A DNA stretch of 52,702 bases, from contig JANXLU010000084.1 in NCBI GenBank assembly GCA_025354985.1, positions 1 to 52,702 on the forward strand, given 5' to 3'. The notes beneath the pieces were generated by a model. The model was not told where the DNA came from. It worked only from the letters and a program-made list of their open reading frames with translations, and did no database searches. Of this stretch, positions 32,374-40,823 are shown piece after piece. The DNA is from Chloroflexota bacterium (GTDB lineage: Bacteria > Chloroflexota > Anaerolineae > J036 > Brachytrichaceae). The translations under genes were made by a program, and so were the position numbers. The first letter of the stretch is position 1; each line of letters opens with the position of its first letter.

Positions 32374-33378
32374 ATGGAAAAACCAAGTATTGACGAAGGA
32401 ACCATAGTGTCTTGTGTAAAACAAGAGTATGGTCTGACCGCTCAAGACCTGACTTTCCTCCCAATTGGCGCCGATCCAAACGCCGCGGTGTACCGGGCAG
32501 AAACGCACCATGGTCGGGTCGTCTTTATAAAACTTCGGCGCGGTGAGGTGCCACGCGTCAGCTTGGAGCTTGCGGCGTATTTGCACGCCCATGGAAACGT
32601 GCAGATCATCCCACCCATCCTCACCATCCACGGCGAACTATGCGCCAAAGTTGGCGAATACACGTTGATCTGCATGCCGTTTATTGAGGCCAAAAACGGC
32701 TATGACGAAGTTATGACGGCGCATCAATGGCGTGAGTTTGGCGCCACCTTGCGCCACATACATGACGCAGCGTACCCCACCCGGCTGTTGGCAGAAATTC
32801 CGCATTAAACCTACGCGCCAGATTGGCGCGACCGTCTGCACAACCACCTTGTGCAGCACACCAACATGACACACTATGACGCGCACGCAGCAGAGCTGTC
32901 CCAGTTGTTGCACGATCAGCACGACTACATCGCGGATCTGATTCAACAGGCAAGTGCGCGTGCCGGTATGCTGATCACGGGTTTATCAGTTGACTACGTA
33001 GTTTGCCATACCGACGCACACGCGGGCAATGTTCTTCTCGCAGATGATGCGTTTTACCTGGTCGATTGGGATGCACCTCTCCTCGCGCTCCGCGAACGTG
33101 ATTTGATGTTTATTGGGGGTGGTCAGGGCTTTATCGGGGTCACACCAGACGAAGAATGGGCACGTTTTTTCTCCGGTTATGGTGACATCGCGATTAACAT
33201 GACGGCGCTGCAATACTATCGGTTTGAGCGGATCATCACAGACATGGTTCTGTATTGTGATGACCTCTTGCTGACCGCCTGCGGTGGGGCCAATCGGGGC
33301 CAGGCATTACACAACATTAAAGCCAACTTCGCAACGGGCGGGACGATTGAACGGGCATACGCTGCCCTACCCATATAG
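32374..33378 (+). pseudogene. Aminoglycoside phosphotransferase-family kinase interrupted by one TAA
   Basis: Protein-kinase-like small-molecule kinase (APH/choline kinase family). The N-lobe runs to codon 144 (LPIGADPNAAVYRAE, VFIKLRRGE), then TAA at 32806-32808, then the same frame continues with the C-lobe: CHTDAHAGNVLL holds the catalytic HxDxxxxN motif and YLVDWDAPLLALRERDLMFIGGG the metal-binding DWD. Reading Glu at the TAA gives PHETYAPDWRD, which fits the family, so a single G-to-T change (GAA to TAA) explains it. The 334-codon frame is otherwise intact, so decay is recent, or this is a read error. Substrate unknown. Its end overlaps the converging membrane-protein gene by 12 nt. Confidence 0.8.
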
Positions 33379-34440
33379 CACAGCCATGCGGTTGATGGAC
33401 GCTTCACCAGCATGCGTCAGCCGAACAACGCGCGAGGTGGGCATGCGTCGCAGCCACTTATTGGCAAAGAAAATGGCCGTGATCTCAGCGCCCAACCAGC
33501 CGCCCATGTGAGGTACGCGCTCGGTCCAATCCAGGCAAGCTGGAGCAAATTTCCGGCGGGCGGCGGGCACCGCCCGCTGCTGGTTCCGCAGGTGCAGACC
33601 ACCGCCAGAGTCTGTGTGCAGCACCTCAACCAAAACTGGCAAACCCAGCAAAAACGCCAAGGATGCGCCACCAAGCAGGATGACCACGATCGAGTTATGA
33701 AAACACGTCAGACCCTTGTCCTTCCGGGCGACACCGTCTAGCTTACGCTCTAGGATCAGCTCCGATCCAATCCGAAAAGTCAGGCCAGCGCGCCAGCCAA
33801 TAACGTCCACCGGTGCAATGATCGCCAATAACACGGTGATCAAACAGTCTTGACCGGAGATGGCCTTCAGGATCGTGGTCACGATCACCGCCCAGTTTAG
33901 CTGCATAATCGGCTCAGAACGCAGTTGCTGCGAACCAGGGAGAAGGGTGGCGCTCATTGCTATGCGCTGCATGGCATATGGATTACGCTCGATCAGGGAT
34001 TCGATATCGTCCAGCGCCTCGCCCAGAGCCTCGCGCTCGGTGAGTACACGCTGCGATAAAGCCACGCGCTCGTAAATTAGGGCGACCAGCAGGAAACACA
34101 GGTAGATGATCGGCGCAGCCGGCTGATAAAAATAGTTGTTGTCGGCGGTGATGAATTTGCCGACCTCATCGATAAACAGGCCAATGCCCACGCCTGTGAG
34201 GACTGCGGAGACCTTTCGCATCCCCGGTGAGGCGTAAATCAGCATCAACAGCGCGGCAGCTATTAGTGCCAGGCCGCCCCACAGAAGGTGGGAAAACTGG
34301 AGACCGCCAAAGCTGATTTTGGGGAATCCGGTAAGCCCGAGGTACAGGCGCGTCAGCAAGACAGACACGCCAAAACTCACCAACACATATCGGAGCAGTG
34401 CAGGGGCTGTGTGGCGCATGATGAGGCGTGGGAAGGTCAT
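33367..34440 (-). CDS. Polytopic membrane protein of unknown function
   Basis: Unrecognised by function. The 357-residue protein has about five or six hydrophobic segments: residues 15-35, 50-70, 78-95, 105-125, 180-215 and 250-275. The segment GGLQFSHLLWGGLALIAAALLML, then GVGIGLFIDEVGKFITADNNYFYQPAAPIIY, is a conserved-looking core with acidic residues in a helix. A soluble stretch with ERVALSQRVLTEREALGEALDDIESLI follows. The last 85 residues are basic and look unlike a membrane domain, so a frameshift near the 3' end cannot be excluded. The stop region overlaps the kinase remnant. Confidence 0.65.
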   Translation of the reverse strand: MTFPRLIMRHTAPALLRYVLVSFGVSVLLTRLYLGLTGFPKISFGGLQFSHLLWGGLALIAAALLMLIYASPGMRKVSAVLTGVGIGLFIDEVGKFITADNNYFYQPAAPIIYLCFLLVALIYERVALSQRVLTEREALGEALDDIESLIERNPYAMQRIAMSATLLPGSQQLRSEPIMQLNWAVIVTTILKAISGQDCLITVLLAIIAPVDVIGWRAGLTFRIGSELILERKLDGVARKDKGLTCFHNSIVVILLGGASLAFLLGLPVLVEVLHTDSGGGLHLRNQQRAVPAARRKFAPACLDWTERVPHMGGWLGAEITAIFFANKWLRRMPTSRVVRLTHAGEASINRMAVLYG

Positions 34441-34454
34441 ATGGTGGCGGCTAA

Positions 34455-34988
34455 TCTAATTATCATTGTTGCGGTCGGGCTGTTGCCACTGTCGTGCCAC
34501 CTGGGGTCGACACGGCCACACAATTGGCATGGGCTCCAACAATTTTGCGCCTGGCCCGCGAATTTAATACAGTGGGTGCGGGGTGGATACTGCTTCTACC
34601 AGCACGCATAACGCCTCGCAAAAACATTGCAATGGCCTTGGACGTGCTCCATGAATTGCGTGCGATAAGCGCGAGCGATGACCGACTGATTGTCACCGGC
34701 CCACCCGGTCCGCATAATCCTGCCAACGAAGACTATTTGGACGCCTTGCGAAACAGACGATCACGCTTGAGCGTGGACGATGCGGCACATTTCTTTTTTG
34801 AACCGGTTGATGGCGGGGCTCCGCTTTTGTTGAGTGAGACCGACATTGCTGCGCGTTGTCCCACGTGCGTCGCACTCCTGTTCCCCGGCACGCAGGAGGG
34901 CTTTGGAATGCCCATGCTGTAAGCCGGCCGTGGCGCACTGCAGATGTTCGTGGCCGATAGCTTGCAAGTTGGGCCGGCCCATTCATGA
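34455..34988 (+). pseudogene. Glycosyltransferase family 4-like remnant
   Basis: C-terminal (donor-binding) half of a GT-B glycosyltransferase, without its N-terminal domain. The readable stretch begins TVVPPGVDT and includes LLPARITPRKNIAMALDVLHELR, LIVTGPPGPHNP and ALLFPGTQEGFGMPML. A TAA at 34920-34922 replaces the Glu expected after EGFGMPML; the frame continues AGRGALQMFVADS to a TGA at 34986-34988 and then loses similarity. The 5' end begins right after the start of the divergent membrane-protein gene, so upstream sequence was lost. It lies next to mannose genes and may once have made a mannose- or glucose-containing glycoside. Confidence 0.75.
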
Positions 34989-35032
34989 AACATCCGAATA
35001 CCGGACACGGGCAATTCTTGGAAAAATACTGG

Positions 35033-35983
35033 CTACCCCGGGCTGGGTATCGATCGCATAATAACCGCGTTAATGTCAGCGTGGATCACATATTTGCCAA
35101 TGCTTGCTGGCACAACAACCGAGTCAAAGCGCTTAAGAGAAACTGATACACCCGCCGCCGCAACTGCTGCGTTTCCAGAAGTTACGGTCAAACAGTGGCA
35201 CTCGGACAGTGCCGTATCGCCGGTGATTATTTGACCAAAAGATCCTCCAACACGTAGCACATCAAATAGAAAAAAGGGATTCGTAAGAACGCGTCCTGCG
35301 CCATCCAATTCGCCTAATGAAAGAATCGTACCGGTCAATTCCGGATTTGATACAACGAGAGACTCTGCAATATGTAACGCCCTTCTCGCACTGGCCGGGC
35401 GGTTCCAGTCCCAAACACGATACGTAATATCGCTTGATTGTTGAACTTCATAAATTAGCAGCCCCGGGCCAAGCGCATGAATCGTTCCGGCGGGCATATA
35501 TACAGTATTGCCGGTGACAACCTCGTGTTGTTCAACTACATCCAGCACCGTGCCATTTTGAATCGCCGCTGCCAGCGTTTGGTGCGTCGTGCCAGGCTTT
35601 ACGCCGGAAATTAGCAGGGCACGCGGTTTGGCGGCCAACACATGCCATGCCTCGGTCTTGCCGAACATGCCCGGACCGGCCATCGCAACCGCTTGCGCGT
35701 CATTTGGATGCACTTGAACGCTGAGCCAATCCGCACAATCCAAAATTTTGATCAATAATGGAAAACGTGCGCCAAATCTTTCCGACGAGGGCCCAAATAA
35801 AGCGACTGAGTACTGCGAAGTAACCTGTGCCAGAGTTTGTCCTTGAAGCGGCCCTCCTTGCACAAGGTTATCATCGTGAACCAACCACGCCTCGCCAACC
35901 GGGTCGGCTGGATTAACCAGCAACTGCTGTCCTCCCCACACGCGATGATGAAACTTCGGCGTTAACTGAAATATGGGAAGCAT
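35033..35983 (-). CDS. manA: Mannose-6-phosphate isomerase, class I
   Basis: Interconverts mannose-6-phosphate and fructose-6-phosphate. The cupin zinc site is visible: SVQVHPND (Gln and His), KTEAWHVL (Glu) and [31 protein letters not shown] (His and the catalytic Arg region). The start [17 protein letters not shown] is typical. The ATG at 35983 gives 316 residues, the size of the short bacterial class; the frame extends upstream to a GTG at 36061 with unrelated sequence. It is divergent from the beta-mannosidase gene, and together with the ROK kinase completes a route from mannosides to fructose-6-phosphate. Confidence 0.93.
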   Translation of the reverse strand: MLPIFQLTPKFHHRVWGGQQLLVNPADPVGEAWLVHDDNLVQGGPLQGQTLAQVTSQYSVALFGPSSERFGARFPLLIKILDCADWLSVQVHPNDAQAVAMAGPGMFGKTEAWHVLAAKPRALLISGVKPGTTHQTLAAAIQNGTVLDVVEQHEVVTGNTVYMPAGTIHALGPGLLIYEVQQSSDITYRVWDWNRPASARRALHIAESLVVSNPELTGTILSLGELDGAGRVLTNPFFLFDVLRVGGSFGQIITGDTALSECHCLTVTSGNAAVAAAGVSVSLKRFDSVVVPASIGKYVIHADINAVIMRSIPSPG

Positions 35984-36077
35984 TGTCAAATTTGGGTCCA
36001 GCCCCGTATGAATCGAGACCGGTACACGGTGGGAATTGTAGATGACGGGCACTCGGATCACTGCCTGGAAATCACGT

Positions 36078-36083
36078 TACACT
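36078..36083 (+). promoter_or_regulatory. Candidate -10 box of the beta-mannosidase operon
   Basis: TACACT ends 15 nt before the ATG at 36099, predicting a leader of about 8 nt. No -35 recognised and no operator found in the 115-nt divergent region. Confidence 0.3.
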
Positions 36084-36098
36084 TAATCCAAGTTAACC

Positions 36099-38615
36099 AT
36101 GTTCTCGTCAACACCGATTTCATCCAACTGGACCTTTAAGGAACGCAATTTAGCGCGCACGATAACCGCCGATTTTGCCATCGCCGATGGTTGGCGAGAT
36201 GCAATTGTTCCGGGCTGCATCCACACCGACTTGCTCACGCACGGTGCAATCCCGGATCCGTTTATTGGGACTGGCGAAAAAGACGTGCAGTGGGTTGGAG
36301 AACGGGATTGGTTGTATCAAACCTATTTCGAGGTTGACAATCCGGACGCGCTGCAAAATGCAGATATTGTTTTTGAAGGGTTGGATACGTTCGCCACCGT
36401 TTGGCTTAACGGCACTCAAATCCTTTCGAACGACAACATGTTCGTGCCACGGCGAATTGCCGTCCGCGCGTTACTGCGCATGGGCCAAAACTCGCTTGAG
36501 ATACTGTTTGAAAGCGCGTGGCGCAAGGGCAAGGAGGCCGAGCTGGCATGCGGTGGACCGCTGCCACTATGGAATGGTGACAGCAGTAGATTGTATGTTC
36601 GCAAGGCCAGCTACCATTATGGCTGGGATTGGGGCCCAACCTTGCTCACCGCAGGAATATGGCGTCTCATTTCGCTTGAGCAATATGACACGCGTGTAGA
36701 CACTGTCCATGGCCCGGTCCAGGTGGCGAACGACTTGTCACGCGCCATTGTGAGCGTTGACGTGCGGCTGGCCGGTTCAGTTGAGGCTGCATTCGTGCGC
36801 ATCACGCTGGTCGCGCCAGACGGTTCAATTGTGACACAAGACGTCGTAAAGGCGGACGTGACAACCGGCGTGCACCATGTGGTTTCGGTCGACAACCCAA
36901 AGCTTTGGTGGCCAAATGGCTATGGCAAGCAACCGCTCTACACCCTGTCAGTCGAGCTGGTGGAACCGCTCACTGGGGCGCCCGTTGAGGGTTCACGCAT
37001 GGACCAATCGCTGGGTCTGCGCACCATCAAGCTCGCGCAGAAGCCCGTAACCGGCGAGACGGGCGCGTCGTTTACGATCGAGGTGAACAACACCGAGATT
37101 TTTTGTGGCGGTGCAAACTGGATTCCGGCGGACAGCTTCTTAAACAGATTGTCAACGGAGCGTTATCGCGCTTGGTTGGAAATGGCCGCCAATGGCAACA
37201 TGCAAATGGTGCGCGTGTGGGGTGGCGGGATCTATGAGCACGACGCGTTTTATGACGCGTGCGATCAGCTGGGATTGTTGGTCTGGCAGGATTTCCTATT
37301 TGCGTGTGGCATTTACCCGGCACACGCGTCGTTTCTGGAGAGTGTCCGCTCTGAAGCCGAAGCGGCCGTGACACGGTTGCGTCACCATGCCTGTCTGGCA
37401 ATATGGGCGGGCAATAACGAGGACTATCAAATCGCCGAAAGCAACCAGATGTACGACCCGGGCTTTCAAGGTGACTTTCTCAGCACAAAATTTCCCGCTC
37501 GCGAAATCTACGAGCGCCTCCTACCGGACGTGTGTGCGCGACTCGATCCTGGCACACCGTACTGGCCCGGCAGCCCATGGAGCCCGGATAGCGGCACTTC
37601 GGACCAAACGCGTGGCGACCAGCACGTCTGGAGCGTCTGGCATCAGCGAATGTTTCCATATCAGGAATATGGCAAGTTGGAAGGCAGATTCGTCACGGAG
37701 TTTGGCATGCAATCGTTCCCGAACTACAAAACGGTTGCCGAGTACTTTCCCGCAGGTGATGCCCCCATGGCCGGCAGTGCCGTAAGCGTTGCAGATCGTG
37801 AATACATTAACTGGCACAACAAGGCGGAAGGGGGCGCCCGACGGTTGCAGCATTACATCCACGAGAATTTTGGCACCCCGGGAGACGCACCGTTGGAGGA
37901 ATATATTTATATCAGCCAGTTGATGCAGGCCGAGGCGATGCACAATGCCTACAGCCAGTGGCGTATGCGCTGGGGCCAACCCGGTGCGCGCGCCGTCAGC
38001 GGGGCACTTGTATGGCAGCTTAACGACTGCTGGCCGGTCACCAGTTGGGCTCTTGTCGATTACTATTTGAGACCAAAAGCGGCTTGGTATGTGACACGTC
38101 GTGATCTCGCCGACGTTGTCGTTGGAGCACTGCGCGATCAATCTGGCGTCAGCCGCTGGATCGTGAACGGAGCGCTACGCGGTGTGTCTGCGCAGATTGA
38201 ATCAACGGTGATTGATCTGGATGGTTCGATCAGAGCACTGCGGACAGAGGATGTATTCCTTCCTGCAAATGCCACAACTGAATTGAATAAGTGGACGGAG
38301 CATATTAACGAAAATACCGTCCTGTCGCAGCGACTCCTATTCAAGGGCAATGTAATCGCACGCTCTACAAATTGGCCCGAGCCGTTTAAGAATCTTCGCT
38401 TTGACCCACCCATGATGCGCGTCAATCGACTCGGCAAAGACCTGCTTGAGTTCTCGGTCGAAAAGCCCGCCAAGGGCGTTTGGTTGGCTGGTGCCGGTGG
38501 GTTGGAACCCGTGTTTAGCGACAATTGCCTGGATTTGATCCCGGGTGACTCGCAAATCGTCCATGCGCGTGGTCTTGGTAACGCGCCGGTGCGGGCACGC
38601 TGGCTGGGCATGTAA
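36099..38615 (+). CDS. GH2-family beta-mannosidase
   Basis: Releases mannose from the non-reducing end of beta-mannosides. The 838 residues show a sugar-binding N-terminal domain (WRDAIVPGCIHTDLLTHGAIPDPFIG), the signature YHYGWDWGPTLLTAGIWR of beta-mannosidases, an Ig-like domain, and a TIM barrel with the acid/base Glu in AIWAGNNEDYQ (about 445) and the nucleophile Glu in GRFVTEFGMQSFPN (about 535). There is no signal peptide, so it acts on imported oligosaccharides. The stop is 1 nt before the ROK kinase ATG. The MFS transporter further on may bring in the substrate. Confidence 0.93.
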   Translation: MFSSTPISSNWTFKERNLARTITADFAIADGWRDAIVPGCIHTDLLTHGAIPDPFIGTGEKDVQWVGERDWLYQTYFEVDNPDALQNADIVFEGLDTFATVWLNGTQILSNDNMFVPRRIAVRALLRMGQNSLEILFESAWRKGKEAELACGGPLPLWNGDSSRLYVRKASYHYGWDWGPTLLTAGIWRLISLEQYDTRVDTVHGPVQVANDLSRAIVSVDVRLAGSVEAAFVRITLVAPDGSIVTQDVVKADVTTGVHHVVSVDNPKLWWPNGYGKQPLYTLSVELVEPLTGAPVEGSRMDQSLGLRTIKLAQKPVTGETGASFTIEVNNTEIFCGGANWIPADSFLNRLSTERYRAWLEMAANGNMQMVRVWGGGIYEHDAFYDACDQLGLLVWQDFLFACGIYPAHASFLESVRSEAEAAVTRLRHHACLAIWAGNNEDYQIAESNQMYDPGFQGDFLSTKFPAREIYERLLPDVCARLDPGTPYWPGSPWSPDSGTSDQTRGDQHVWSVWHQRMFPYQEYGKLEGRFVTEFGMQSFPNYKTVAEYFPAGDAPMAGSAVSVADREYINWHNKAEGGARRLQHYIHENFGTPGDAPLEEYIYISQLMQAEAMHNAYSQWRMRWGQPGARAVSGALVWQLNDCWPVTSWALVDYYLRPKAAWYVTRRDLADVVVGALRDQSGVSRWIVNGALRGVSAQIESTVIDLDGSIRALRTEDVFLPANATTELNKWTEHINENTVLSQRLLFKGNVIARSTNWPEPFKNLRFDPPMMRVNRLGKDLLEFSVEKPAKGVWLAGAGGLEPVFSDNCLDLIPGDSQIVHARGLGNAPVRARWLGM

Positions 38616-38616
38616 T

Positions 38617-39612
38617 ATGGCAGATGTCGTAATTGCCATCGATTTCGGCGGCACCAACATTCGCGCTGCCGCAGTTGACCGAACCGGTCGCATTCTGCAG
38701 CGCGAACGCGTACCGACATATGCCCATGAAGGACCGGACGCCGTAATTTCACGCATCGCCGAATGTGCCAAACGAGTGATGTGTGGGTCCGAGCGGTTCA
38801 TCGGTGTTGCATCACCCGGACCGTTGGATCCCTATAACGGAGTTGTTCTAGGTCTTCCCAACCTACCCGGCTGGACCAATGTCCATTTACGCGATCGCGT
38901 TGCATCAGCAACCGGTTTGAGCTGTGCCATCAATAATGACGCAAACCTGGCTGCGCTCGGCGAGCATCGTTATGGGGCCGGTCGTGGCCACAACCACCTG
39001 GTGTATTTCACATGGAGCACTGGAATTGGCGGAGGAGTGATTATTAACAACCAGTTGTTGCTCGGCGCCCATGGGTTCGCCGCCGAGCTCGGATTGATTT
39101 CAGTCAATGTAGATGGAGCGATTGATCACACCAGCCTGCCCGGCTCTCTCGAGGGATATGCGGCCGGCCCGGGCATAGCACGATTGGCCCAGGCGATGGT
39201 CACAGATGGTCGAGCGGCCCGCATCCTTACCTTGGCTCAAGGAGATGCCGGTCGCATCACTGCACGCGAAGTGGGCATCGCCGCAAACGAAGGGGATCTG
39301 GACGCGCTGACCATTCTTGATCGTGCGGCATGGATCATGGGCCACGGATGCATTAACGCGCTGCACACATTTGATCCGTCGATAATCATTATTGGCGGAA
39401 GTGTGTCCATCATGGGTGACGTGCTGCTTGATCGCGTCCGCCGTGTAGTTAGAGAGAGGGCACTTCCACCCTATCGCGCTACACCCATTGAAGTCGCAGC
39501 ATTGGGCGACGACTGCGGGATTCTGGGAGCCGCCGCCCTGGCTTGGGAAATGAACGACTCGGATGGTGATCCTGGGTCCGGAGCCCTCGTGCACGCATTG
39601 ATTAGACACTAA
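38617..39612 (+). CDS. ROK-family sugar kinase lacking the zinc motif
   Basis: ATP-dependent hexose kinase, probably phosphorylating mannose or glucose released by the upstream mannosidase. It has the phosphate motif AIDFGGTNIRAA at the N-terminus, the catalytic Asp in INNDANLAALGEH, and the C-terminal FDPSIIIIGGSVS. The usual ROK zinc signature (CXCGXXGC/H) is replaced by DHTSLPGSLEGYAAG, with only the flanking EGYAAG kept, so structural zinc is apparently absent. 332 residues. It starts 1 nt after the mannosidase stop; the MFS gene follows after 29 nt. Confidence 0.9.
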   Translation: MADVVIAIDFGGTNIRAAAVDRTGRILQRERVPTYAHEGPDAVISRIAECAKRVMCGSERFIGVASPGPLDPYNGVVLGLPNLPGWTNVHLRDRVASATGLSCAINNDANLAALGEHRYGAGRGHNHLVYFTWSTGIGGGVIINNQLLLGAHGFAAELGLISVNVDGAIDHTSLPGSLEGYAAGPGIARLAQAMVTDGRAARILTLAQGDAGRITAREVGIAANEGDLDALTILDRAAWIMGHGCINALHTFDPSIIIIGGSVSIMGDVLLDRVRRVVRERALPPYRATPIEVAALGDDCGILGAAALAWEMNDSDGDPGSGALVHALIRH

Positions 39613-39641
39613 TCCATGAACTGTGGAATGGTTCGGACCTG

Positions 39642-40796
39642 GTGGTGAATCTTAGCGTCCCACGCCTGTATTTCTTTTTCTGGTTTGGAATGATTGGTGC
39701 CATCACACCCTTTGTCCCGCTGTTTTATCGCGAATTGGGCATGCGTGCCGGCGAAATCGGCATCCTGTCCTCCATTTCCGGTGTGACCGCGCTTCTATGC
39801 GCCCCCGTGTGGGCAGCCGTTGCCGATTCGTTGCGGATCGAGCGGAAATTAGTCTCGCTCGGCATGGTTGCCTTTGCCGGGCTATATCTTTTCATGAGTC
39901 AGGCGGGATCGTTTTCAGTTGTCTTGGTGATCAATGTTCTTCTCGCCGCGTTACCGCCGATCGGTTCGATCAATGATGGTGCGGTGCTTACAGCACTTGG
40001 TTCCCGGCGCGGGCTGTACGGAACCTTACGAATGTGGGGCTCACTTGGCTATTCAATCGCCGCGTTGGCGGTCGGCCTGCTGGTTGCCGCCACATCCCTG
40101 CAGGCAGCTTTCGTTGCGTTTATGGGCATGTGGGTTGGTGCATTTATTTGCGCGCTTCGATTACCCGCCGTTGCGGTGGAACGCGCGCGCCTGCGATCAG
40201 GTTCGGCTGCATTGGTGCGAAACCCACGCTTGTTATTTTTCCTGATCGCGGCCTTCCTGATGTCAGTCGGAGGAACGTGTATCTATGGTTACCGCGCCTT
40301 GTATATGCAGGATCTTGGCTTGGGAACCGACGTGCTTGGCCTGAGCGACGCCATTTCAGCATCCATTGAAATTCCAGTGATGTTCGCGTCCGCCGCAATC
40401 ATTGCACGCCTCGAAGCGAAGGGTGCCATCTTATTGGCCATGCTGATGTTCGCCAGCTGCGGAGCCTTGCAGCTGGCTTTTCCAAACATTGGCGGAGTGC
40501 TGGTTGCAAACGCAATCCGAGGAATTGGCTTTGGGCTATGGCTTCCATCCGGAGTTCTGTTGGTGCAATCATTAGCGCCAAAGAGTTTGGTCGCCACGGC
40601 TCAGAGCCTGCTTAGCCTAGCCGGCTTTACGCTAAGCAGCCTGGTGGGCAGTGCCGCGGCCGGATTTATGTATCAGGCGCTTGGCCCTGCCCGCCTATAC
40701 GAAACTGGCATTGCCTTAGTCGCTGCTGGAGCACTAGTCATGCACTTAGGTGTTCGTGCCTTGTATGTGTCAGATGCTCGTGCCAATCCGGGTTAG
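39642..40796 (+). CDS. MFS transporter (LacY/nucleoside-symporter-like)
   Basis: Twelve-helix secondary transporter, 384 residues. The first helix FFFWFGMIGAITPFVPLFYRELG, the inter-helix loops with RIERK and R-x-x-G-type GSRRGLYGTLRMWGSLGYSIAA, and the pseudo-symmetric second half starting at NPRLLFFLIAAFLMSVGGTC match the MFS_1-like group that carries sugars or nucleosides with protons. GTG 39642 is the likely start; a later ATG at 39690 would remove the first helix. It is in line with the mannosidase and kinase genes, so it is the likely importer of the mannoside. Weak or no ribosome site. Confidence 0.85.
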   Translation: MVNLSVPRLYFFFWFGMIGAITPFVPLFYRELGMRAGEIGILSSISGVTALLCAPVWAAVADSLRIERKLVSLGMVAFAGLYLFMSQAGSFSVVLVINVLLAALPPIGSINDGAVLTALGSRRGLYGTLRMWGSLGYSIAALAVGLLVAATSLQAAFVAFMGMWVGAFICALRLPAVAVERARLRSGSAALVRNPRLLFFLIAAFLMSVGGTCIYGYRALYMQDLGLGTDVLGLSDAISASIEIPVMFASAAIIARLEAKGAILLAMLMFASCGALQLAFPNIGGVLVANAIRGIGFGLWLPSGVLLVQSLAPKSLVATAQSLLSLAGFTLSSLVGSAAAGFMYQALGPARLYETGIALVAAGALVMHLGVRALYVSDARANPG

Positions 40797-40823
40797 GCCG
40801 CTCCGTACACCAATTGCCCGGCT

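Noticed and set aside
33417-33674. Alternative frame within the end of the membrane-protein gene as evidence of a frameshift
   Set aside because: The alternative product shows no better resemblance to a membrane domain; suspicion noted but not supported.
32223-34922. Stop codon reassignment suggested by three in-frame stops
   Set aside because: TAA, TAG and TGA all end intact genes elsewhere in the window (for example nadC TAA, fabF TAG, HEAT gene TGA), so local mutation or error is simpler.
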